Below are positions 7,858 through 13,780 of a stretch of 13,780 nucleotides of DNA, one piece after another. Position 1 is the first letter of the stretch; every line of letters starts with the position of its first letter. Source of the stretch: an uncultured Collinsella sp. (lineage in GTDB: Bacteria; Actinomycetota; Coriobacteriia; Coriobacteriales; Coriobacteriaceae); contig CABUZD010000033.1 in the NCBI GenBank assembly GCA_902495945.1, forward strand, positions 1-13,780. The letters are read 5' to 3'. Under the pieces are notes generated by a model that made no database searches, was not told where the DNA came from, and saw only the letters and a program-made list of their open reading frames with translations. The position numbers and the translations under genes are program-made.

Positions 7858-7912
7858 GACGCTCGTGTCACATCACGGGGCCCCGGCCCCAACATATACA
7901 AAGGAGTCATAC

Positions 7913-8743
7913 ATGGGTTGCGAGCACGCACAGGCCGCCGGCGGACAAACGTCGCCGTCGCAATTTGAGGAGAACACGCTGTCCGAGGTCAAGCGCGTCA
8001 TCGCCGTGCTTTCCGGCAAGGGCGGTGTCGGCAAGTCGTTTGTCACCGGTGCCATCGCCACCGAGCTTGCCCGTCACGGCCACAAGGTCGGCGTCCTCGA
8101 TGCCGACATCACCGGTCCCTCTATCCCCAAGATGTTCGGTATGAGCGGACGCCACGTCCATGCCCTTGGCAACCTTATGCTGCCCGAAATCTCCGAGCAC
8201 GGCGTCAAGGTCATGAGCTCCAACCTGCTGCTCCAAAACGAGACCGACCCCGTCCTTTGGCGCGGTCCGGTCATCGCAGGCGCCATTAGGCAGTTCTGGA
8301 GCGAGACCTCGTGGGGCCCCATCGACTACCTGCTGGTCGACATGCCTCCGGGAACAGGCGACGTCGCTCTCACCGTCTTCCAGTCACTGCCCGTCGACGG
8401 CATCGTCATCGTCACGAGCCCGCAGGATCTGGTCTCGATGATCGTCGCCAAGGCGGTCAACATGGCCGAGAAGATGAACGTCCCCATTCTGGGCATCGTC
8501 GAAAACATGAGCTATATTGAGTGCCCCGACTGCGGCAAGAAGATCGAGGTCTTTGGCAAGAGCAAGCTCCCCGAGGTCGCAGAGCGCTATAACCTCGACA
8601 TCTTGGGCACGCTTCCCATCAATCCGTCACTCGCCGAGGCCTGCGATAAGGGCGAGGTCGAGACCGCGCTGCCCGATGGCATGTTGCCCAAGGCAGTCTC
8701 TGCCGTCGAGGCTATTACCCCGCACGAGACCGACGAGGCCTAA
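7913..8743 (+). CDS. mrp: Mrp/NBP35 family iron-sulfur carrier P-loop ATPase
   Basis: Mrp/NBP35/ApbC proteins bind and transfer Fe-S clusters to apo-proteins in the cytoplasm. The 276-residue product has the deviant Walker A GKGGVGKS at 35-42, DADITGPSIPKMFG (63-76), the DMPPGTGD motif (143-150) and the C-terminal CPDC pair (204-207) that bridges the cluster at the dimer interface. Cys3 in the MGCEH start recalls the N-terminal cysteine motif of some NBP35 proteins. There is no N-terminal DUF59 domain. The ATG at 7913 is chosen because AAGGAG stands 6 bases before it; an in-frame ATG at 7856 overlaps the candidate -10 and lacks a ribosome-binding site. The stop TAA is followed at once by the GTG start of the next gene. 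The leader holds a GGGG-N6-CCCC dyad at 7877-7890. Symbol is by family. Confidence 0.92.
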   Translation: MGCEHAQAAGGQTSPSQFEENTLSEVKRVIAVLSGKGGVGKSFVTGAIATELARHGHKVGVLDADITGPSIPKMFGMSGRHVHALGNLMLPEISEHGVKVMSSNLLLQNETDPVLWRGPVIAGAIRQFWSETSWGPIDYLLVDMPPGTGDVALTVFQSLPVDGIVIVTSPQDLVSMIVAKAVNMAEKMNVPILGIVENMSYIECPDCGKKIEVFGKSKLPEVAERYNLDILGTLPINPSLAEACDKGEVETALPDGMLPKAVSAVEAITPHETDEA

Positions 8744-10015
8744 GTGAACACGAGCGCCTTCTATGACGTCCTGGTAATCGGCGGCGGGGCTTCAGGCCTC
8801 GCCGCCGCCATTACGGCCGCACGCGCTGGCAAAAGCGTCTGCATCGTTGAGCGCGATGTCGCCTGCGGCCTTAAGCTCCTTGCGACCGGCAACGGCCGCT
8901 GCAACCTCTCCAACGAATCGATTGATCCACAGCGGTATAACCACCCCGCATTCGTCGAATCCGTTATGGGCCCCCAGCCCGAACAAGAGCTTATGGGTTT
9001 CTTCTCCTCGCTGGGCATCATGACAACCTCCGAGGAAGGCCGGCTGTACCCGCGCTCCCTTCGCGCCGAATCGGTGCGCGACGCGCTTCTCAACGTTTGC
9101 GACCGCCTAGGTATCACCTTAATCTGTGGAGCCAACGTTGCCTCGGCGCACAAAGCTTCCGAAGGCTGGACACTCCAAATAGACCGTCCAGCGCGGGCAC
9201 TCAAGGCAAAAAAGCACGACGACCGAAAATCGGAGCTCCGCTCGCTTCGGAAGGCACTCGCTGATGTCCCTCGCAAGAACGCGGCCCTGCAGGCACATGC
9301 CGTAATTATCGCCACGGGCGGCAACCCCACCGGTATCGCCGATACGTTTCGCCTCCCCCTCACTTCGCTGCGCCCCATCCTCTGCCCTGTATCGGCAACG
9401 GTCGTTGGCAATCGGGCGGCACTCAAGACGTTGGATGGCCTGCGCGTCCGCGCCCGCTTGACGCTCGCCCGCAATCATAATGAGCTCTGGCACGAAGACG
9501 GTGAAGTCCTGTTTCGAGCCTTCGGCATCTCGGGCGTCGCTGTCTTCAACCTCTCCCGTCGTATCCAGCGCGGCGATACGATCCTGCTCGACGTTTTCCC
9601 CGACCTCTCCAAAGACGAGCTGCTTGATATGCTCAACCGGCGCGTTGAGCTGCTCGGCGGCTTTTCGCCCCGCGATCCCCGTTGGCTCGACGGCATGCTC
9701 GCCCCGCAACTCTCCCGCGTCGTCTGCACGGCGTTCGAGCAGTGCCATCCAGGCTCCAACGATGTCATCCACCTGGTCTCGATCCTCAAGCACTTTAAGT
9801 TGCTCGTCGAGGGAACAGCCGAGGAGCGCTCGGCGCAGGTCACGCGTGGTGGCGTATCTGTCAAGAGCATCTCAACACCCAGTCTACGCGCGCGCAGCGC
9901 CGTCGACGCCCCGCTTTACGTCTGCGGCGAAGCGCTCGACATCGACGCCGATTGCGGAGGCTTTAACCTTGCGTGGGCCTGGCTCTCGGGCATTCGCGCT
10001 GCAAGCAGCCTGTAG
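8744..10015 (+). CDS. HI0933-family (BaiN-like) NAD(P)/FAD-dependent oxidoreductase
   Basis: The 423-residue protein belongs to the HI0933-like flavoprotein family (Pfam PF03486), whose members include BaiN and proteins annotated as aminoacetone oxidase; substrates are mostly unknown. The FAD-binding Rossmann motif GGGASG is at 13-18, with VERD closing the sheet. The diagnostic LLATGNGRCNLSN is at 45-57, IIATGG near 188-193, and the C-terminal CGEALDIDADCGGFN begins at 394, where the end of the FAD-binding fold lies. Start: GTG at 8744 abuts the mrp TAA at 8741-8743, with GAGG 5 bases upstream inside mrp, so translation is probably coupled to mrp. A charged stretch near residues 150-183 looks like an insertion before the ATGG strand. 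A role beside the iron-sulfur carrier is inferred only from position. Confidence 0.9.
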   Translation: MNTSAFYDVLVIGGGASGLAAAITAARAGKSVCIVERDVACGLKLLATGNGRCNLSNESIDPQRYNHPAFVESVMGPQPEQELMGFFSSLGIMTTSEEGRLYPRSLRAESVRDALLNVCDRLGITLICGANVASAHKASEGWTLQIDRPARALKAKKHDDRKSELRSLRKALADVPRKNAALQAHAVIIATGGNPTGIADTFRLPLTSLRPILCPVSATVVGNRAALKTLDGLRVRARLTLARNHNELWHEDGEVLFRAFGISGVAVFNLSRRIQRGDTILLDVFPDLSKDELLDMLNRRVELLGGFSPRDPRWLDGMLAPQLSRVVCTAFEQCHPGSNDVIHLVSILKHFKLLVEGTAEERSAQVTRGGVSVKSISTPSLRARSAVDAPLYVCGEALDIDADCGGFNLAWAWLSGIRAASSL

Positions 10016-10025
10016 CCGCGAAGTC

Positions 10026-10031
10026 TATAAT
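10026..10031 (+). promoter_or_regulatory. Perfect -10 element ahead of the attenuator-like hairpin
   Basis: TATAAT occurs 11 bp after the stop of the HI0933-family gene. No good -35 hexamer is seen 16-19 bp upstream, where the coding end lies, and there is no TGN extension. If used, transcription would start near 10038 and the leader would consist mainly of the hairpin at 10046-10069 followed by the ribosome-binding site of the next gene. Confidence 0.35.
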
Positions 10032-10045
10032 CAAAAACGCATTCG

Positions 10046-10077
10046 GGCCGTCTGGGATACCGGACGGCCTCTTTCTT
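10046..10077 (+). terminator. Intrinsic terminator or attenuator before the COG2509 gene
   Basis: GGCCGTCTGG (10046-10055) pairs with CCGGACGGCC (10060-10069) across a GATA loop, ten pairs with one G-U. TCTTTCTT follows directly (10070-10077). This has the form of a strong rho-independent terminator. It could end the mrp-flavoprotein transcript. The next gene's ribosome-binding site (AAGGAG, 10084-10089) lies just 7 bases beyond the tail, leaving no room for a promoter, so the next gene must be read through it. Confidence 0.75.
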
Positions 10078-10095
10078 GCCTCTAAGGAGACCTCG

Positions 10096-11736
10096 ATGAT
10101 CGAAATCACCCAAGTCAACGCGTCGCTCGATGAAGCCGGCGATGAAAATGCCTGCCTCATTGTTGGCAAGCGAGTCGCCAAGCGCGTCCTACGTTGCAAG
10201 GACTCCGAGATCAAGTCCATCGAGCTCCACCGTAAGTCGATCGACGCTCGCAAAAAACGAGACGTCCATTTTATCCTGAACTTTCGTGTTGAGCTGACTA
10301 GTCCCCACCTCGAGCGAGAAGCAGTCGACAGCGTTGCCGAGCGTGACCGCTCGCGCGTACGCGCGATAGAAGACGATGAGCCTTCATTCCCCTCCCCCGT
10401 TTCCGGCGCACCCAAAGAGCGCCCCGTCGTCGTCGGTGCCGGATGCGCCGGCCTTTTCGCCGCACTCACCCTTGCCGAAGCGGGTCTGAAGCCCTTGCTC
10501 ATCGAGCGCGGCGACCCGGCATTTCGCCGCTCGCATGCGATCGACCTCTTTCTAAAGGAGCGCATCCTCGACCCCGAGAGCAATATCCAGTTTGGCCTGG
10601 GCGGCGCGGGGACCTTCTCGGACGGCAAGCTCAATACGGGAACCAAAAATCCCGCCCATCGCCTCATCCTCGAAACCTTCGTCGAGGCGGGTGCGCCCCG
10701 CGATATTCTGTGGGATGCCAAGCCGCACATTGGCTCCGACATCCTTCCCAAGGTTGTCACCGCTATATCCCAGCGCATCGAGCAGCTCGGAGGTGTCGTC
10801 CGTTATCGAACGAAGCTCGTCGACATTCGCATCGACGCGTCTGGCGCCATCACCGGTATTGATGTCCAATCGTCCCAAGACGCCGCTTACGAGCCAATCG
10901 AGACAAAACACCTCGTCCTCGCCTGCGGGCATTCTGCTCGCGATATTTTTGAGCTCCTTAAGGACCACAACGTGGCCCTCGCACAAAAGACCTTTGCCAT
11001 GGGCGTTCGCATCGAGCATCCGCAGCGCGACATCAACCGAGCCCAATATGGAGCCTTGGCGGGACATCCTGCCCTCGGAGCAGCTCCCTACAAGCTCGTC
11101 GCCCATCTTCCCAACGGCCGCAGCGTGTTCTCGTTTTGCATGTGCCCCGGCGGGCAGGTTGTCGCCGCCTCTTCCGAGCAGGGCCACCTGTGCGTCAACG
11201 GCGCCAGCCTCAATGCCCGCGACGGACGCAACGCAAACGCCGCCCTGCTCGTTAACGTCACGCCTGAGGACCTTCCCAACGATGACCCGCTCGCCGGCAT
11301 CGAGCTCCAGCGCGCCTGCGAGGCGGCCGCCTATCGCCTAGGCGGTTCCAACTGGAACGCACCGGCACAACTCGTCGGAGATTTCCTCGCAGGACGCGCC
11401 AGCAAGGCGCCCGGAAAGGTAAAGCCCACCTATCCGCTCGGTGTGACCTGGACGGCAATTGACGAAGCCCTGCCGCAGCATATCGTCGAGTCGCTCCGCC
11501 TGGGACTTCCCCTACTCGGAAAAAAGCTACGAGGCTACGACCGCCCCGATGCCGTTCTTACCGGCGTGGAGACTCGTTCGAGCTCACCGGTCACTGTCAC
11601 CCGAGACCGAACGTGCCATGCCGTGTCGACGCCGGGCCTCTACCCTTGTGGTGAGGGAGCTGGATATGCTGGCGGCATCATGAGCGCGGCCACCGACGGC
11701 ATCCGTTGTGCCGAAGCCCTGATCGCGGACCTCTAA
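10096..11736 (+). CDS. FAD-dependent oxidoreductase, COG2509 type
   Basis: The 546-residue flavoprotein looks like the COG2509 family of FAD-dependent dehydrogenases, whose substrates are largely unknown. An N-terminal domain of about 105 residues includes the family-typical KSIDARKKRDVHFILNF (47-63). The FAD Rossmann motif VVVGAGCAGLFAAL begins at 111, with GAGCAG at 114-119. IQFGLGGAGTFSDGKLNTG (164-182) follows. The C-terminal CGEGAGYAGGIMSAATDGI is the FAD-end signature. The ATG at 10096 has AAGGAG 6 bases upstream; the frame stays open back to 9973, but that extension overlaps the previous gene and would span the hairpin at 10046-10077, so it is not used. It is distantly related in fold to the preceding flavoprotein. 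Regulation by the leader hairpin is plausible. The gene ends facing uvrB, with a shared inverted repeat. Confidence 0.88.
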   Translation: MIEITQVNASLDEAGDENACLIVGKRVAKRVLRCKDSEIKSIELHRKSIDARKKRDVHFILNFRVELTSPHLEREAVDSVAERDRSRVRAIEDDEPSFPSPVSGAPKERPVVVGAGCAGLFAALTLAEAGLKPLLIERGDPAFRRSHAIDLFLKERILDPESNIQFGLGGAGTFSDGKLNTGTKNPAHRLILETFVEAGAPRDILWDAKPHIGSDILPKVVTAISQRIEQLGGVVRYRTKLVDIRIDASGAITGIDVQSSQDAAYEPIETKHLVLACGHSARDIFELLKDHNVALAQKTFAMGVRIEHPQRDINRAQYGALAGHPALGAAPYKLVAHLPNGRSVFSFCMCPGGQVVAASSEQGHLCVNGASLNARDGRNANAALLVNVTPEDLPNDDPLAGIELQRACEAAAYRLGGSNWNAPAQLVGDFLAGRASKAPGKVKPTYPLGVTWTAIDEALPQHIVESLRLGLPLLGKKLRGYDRPDAVLTGVETRSSSPVTVTRDRTCHAVSTPGLYPCGEGAGYAGGIMSAATDGIRCAEALIADL

Positions 11737-11764
11737 CGCACGAATTCCAGCGCGCACAAGACAT

Positions 11765-11796
11765 AGGCCCCGAGCTCCACAGGGAACTCGGGGCCT
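11765..11796. terminator. Bidirectional terminator between the flavoprotein gene and uvrB
   Basis: AGGCCCCGAG (11765-11774) is exactly complementary to CTCGGGGCCT (11787-11796), a perfect 10-bp stem, and the 12-nt loop can extend it with TCC/GGA. It lies 28 bp after the flavoprotein TAA and begins 5 bp beyond the uvrB stop on the other strand, so it can serve both convergent genes. The tails (GTTCGCTATTTCTT on plus, ATGTCTTGTG on minus) are only moderately T-rich. Confidence 0.75.
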
Positions 11797-11801
11797 GTTC
11801 G

Positions 11802-13780
11802 CTATTTCTTAAACCGTGCACCTTGGCGTTTTCTGCCCGATGCGAACGTGGAACCCTTACGGGCCTGCGAACGTAAGCGCTCGATCGTCTCGTCCTCAGA
11901 CGCACCCTCGAGCATCGCCCGAATCTGAACGACGGCATCGCGCAGGCGCGCCGCCTCCTCAAAGTCCATGGCGGCAGAAGCGTTGCGCATATCCTCTTCC
12001 ATGGTTTCGACGATCCGCACAAGCTCGTCATGCGGCAGTTCTTCCAACTGCTCCGCAAGTGTCTGCTCGGGCGCCACCGTTTCCGGCACGCCGCCCTCAC
12101 CCGACTCATCGGGCGTATAGAATGCGCCATGGCCAAGAGAGTCGCCCTTCGAGCGCCCTTTGGAACCCACGGTTTTTTCGGCCTCGGCAATAAAACTTGA
12201 GATGTCGTTGATGGCCTTGCGCACTGTCTTGGGCACAATGCCATGCTCTTCGTTATATGCCATCTGAATCTCACGACGGCGCCGCGTCTCCTCGATGGCC
12301 TCTTTCATCGAATCGGTCACAACGTCCGCATACATGATGACTTCGCCATCGGCGTTACGGGCCGCACGGCCAATCGTCTGAATCAGCGAACGGCGGTTGC
12401 GCAAGAAGCCTTCCTTATCGGCATCGAGAATTGCCACCAGTGAGACCTCGGGGAGATCCAAACCCTCGCGAAGCAGGTTGATGCCAACGAGAACATCGAT
12501 CTTGCCCTCGCGCAGCGTTCGCAGGATCTCGACACGGTCCATTGTCGCCGTATCAGAGTGCATGTAATTGACCTTTATGCCCGCGTCGAGCAGATGGTCG
12601 GTCAGGTCCTCGGCCATGCGCTTGGTCAACGTGGTCACCAGCACGCGCTCCTTGCGGGCAACGCGCTCGCGAATCTCGTCCTCAAGATCGTCAATCTGGC
12701 CGCGAACTGGACGCACGTCAATCTTGGGGTCGAGCAGGCCGGTCGGACGAATAATCTGCTCCACGTCGTTTTGGCTCACCCGCAGCTCGTAGTCGCCCGG
12801 CGTGGCCGAAACATAGATAAACTGGGGTATCCTTGCCTCAAACTCATCGAAACGAAGCGGGCGGTTATCGAGCGCCGAGGGCAGGCGAAAACCGTGTTCC
12901 ACCAGCGTCACCTTACGCGAGCGGTCACCTTCGTGCATGCCGCGAATCTGCGGCACCGTCACATGGCTCTCATCGATGATGCAGAGCATATCCTTGGGAA
13001 AGTAATCGATTAGGGTAAACGGCGGCTCACCCGGCTTGCGACCGTCCAGATGACGCGAGTAGTTCTCGATGCCGTTGCAAAAGCCCATCGTCTCGAGCAT
13101 CTCAAGATCATAATCGGTGCGCTGCTGCAGACGCTGCGCCTCGAGCAACTTGTCGGTCGCCTTGAGCTCCGCGACGCGCTTCTCGCACTCTTCGCTGATC
13201 GATTTCAGAGCCGCCTTGACCTTCGGCTTCTCGGTCACGTAGTGCGATGCCGGCCATACGGGGATGGCCTCGTACTCACGAAGCATCTCACCGGTGACCT
13301 CATCGATCTCGGCAATCAGCTCGACCTCGTCGCCAAAGAACTCAAACCGCAACGGATGCTCGGCATAAGGCGGATACACGTCGACAACATCGCCGCGCAC
13401 GCGGAACGTGCCACGTGCCAGGTCATAGTCATTGCGATCATATTGAATGTCGATAAGCGCATGGATAAAGTCATCGCGCTCGAGCGGCACCTTCTTGTCG
13501 ACGTTTGGAGCCAGACCCGCATAGTCCTCAGGAGAGCCAATGCCATAGATACACGAGACCGATGCGACAACGATCACATCACGTCGAGAGAGCAGTGACG
13601 CGGTCGCCTGATGGCGCAGCATCTCGACCTCTTCGTTAATCGAGGAGTCTTTCTCGATATATGTATCGCTTTGCGGCACATACGCCTCGGGCTGATAGTA
13701 GTCGTAGTACGAGACGAAGTAGACCACAGCGTTATTGGGAAAGAACTCTTTGAGCTCGCTCGCAAGCTGAGCGGCGAGCG
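11802..13780 (-). CDS. uvrB: UvrABC system protein B (5' end outside window)
   Basis: UvrB is the helicase-like subunit of nucleotide excision repair that UvrA loads on DNA and that recruits UvrC. About 658 residues are visible; some 70 N-terminal residues, including Walker A, lie past the window end. Frame is read from 13778, with LAAQLASELKEFFPNNAVVYFVSYYDYYQPEAYVP, the classic beta-hairpin region. The helicase motifs are all present: DESH (visible residues 269-272), SATP (324-327), a MHSDTATMDRVEILRTLREG stretch, and QTIGRAAR (467-474). A UVR domain sits about 40-80 residues from the C-terminus (LVRIVETMEEDMRNASAAMD), followed by a lysine/arginine-rich tail. The GTG at 13727 is an internal valine, not the start. 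The stop is TAG. Its promoter is out of view. It converges on the flavoprotein gene and shares its orientation with uvrA and uvrC. Confidence 0.97.
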   Translation of the reverse strand, partial: LAAQLASELKEFFPNNAVVYFVSYYDYYQPEAYVPQSDTYIEKDSSINEEVEMLRHQATASLLSRRDVIVVASVSCIYGIGSPEDYAGLAPNVDKKVPLERDDFIHALIDIQYDRNDYDLARGTFRVRGDVVDVYPPYAEHPLRFEFFGDEVELIAEIDEVTGEMLREYEAIPVWPASHYVTEKPKVKAALKSISEECEKRVAELKATDKLLEAQRLQQRTDYDLEMLETMGFCNGIENYSRHLDGRKPGEPPFTLIDYFPKDMLCIIDESHVTVPQIRGMHEGDRSRKVTLVEHGFRLPSALDNRPLRFDEFEARIPQFIYVSATPGDYELRVSQNDVEQIIRPTGLLDPKIDVRPVRGQIDDLEDEIRERVARKERVLVTTLTKRMAEDLTDHLLDAGIKVNYMHSDTATMDRVEILRTLREGKIDVLVGINLLREGLDLPEVSLVAILDADKEGFLRNRRSLIQTIGRAARNADGEVIMYADVVTDSMKEAIEETRRRREIQMAYNEEHGIVPKTVRKAINDISSFIAEAEKTVGSKGRSKGDSLGHGAFYTPDESGEGGVPETVAPEQTLAEQLEELPHDELVRIVETMEEDMRNASAAMDFEEAARLRDAVVQIRAMLEGASEDETIERLRSQARKGSTFASGRKRQGARFKK

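Noticed and set aside
7856..7912. mrp start at ATG 7856.
   Set aside because: That ATG overlaps the candidate -10 element and has no ribosome-binding site, while AAGGAG precedes the ATG at 7913.
9973..10095. A 41-codon N-terminal extension of the COG2509-type protein.
   Set aside because: The frame is open but overlaps the end of the previous gene and runs through the terminator hairpin; AAGGAG fits the ATG at 10096 and the protein then starts as in the family.

Overview
This 13.8-kb window is ordinary chromosomal DNA with densely packed genes. I see no insertion sequence, phage gene, CRISPR array, tRNA or rRNA. The gene set, the high-GC codon use, the UvrA zinc module that looks actinobacterial, and a Gram-positive-type LexA site together suggest a high-GC Gram-positive bacterium. 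A Coriobacteriia member such as Collinsella is my best guess. This is an inference from protein character, not a database match.

Layout: the left block (1-5420) reads leftward in the order uvrA, ybaK-type Cys-tRNA(Pro) deacylase, murJ, then the 5' end of uvrC, which runs off the window. ybaK, murJ and uvrC are nearly abutting (3 bp and 0 bp apart) and look co-transcribed. uvrA is separated from ybaK by 132 bp holding a hairpin and a possible promoter. The right block (5614-11736) reads rightward: an LTA-synthase-like membrane sulfatase, an Mrp/NBP35 iron-sulfur carrier ATPase, a HI0933-family flavoprotein that starts on the base after the mrp stop, and a COG2509-type FAD-dependent oxidoreductase. 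uvrB (11802 to the window end, 5' end missing) reads leftward and converges on the last flavoprotein gene, with a strong inverted repeat between them.

Function: UvrA, UvrB and UvrC are the three subunits of nucleotide excision repair, and all are at least partly present on the same strand. A near-consensus LexA box sits in the uvrA upstream region, which fits damage-inducible control. MurJ (lipid II flippase) and the LTA-synthase-like enzyme serve the cell envelope. YbaK guards translation against Cys-tRNA(Pro). Mrp and the two flavoproteins form a redox-related group with no defined pathway.

No gene-free stretch exceeds 300 bp. The longest, 5421-5613 between uvrA and the sulfatase, carries the LexA box and an inverted repeat touching the sulfatase ribosome-binding site. 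The most interesting non-coding structure is a terminator-like hairpin at 10046-10077, just ahead of the ribosome-binding site of the last rightward gene, with a perfect TATAAT upstream of it: an attenuator-like arrangement. I found no convincing new biological system; the notable points are regulatory and organisational.
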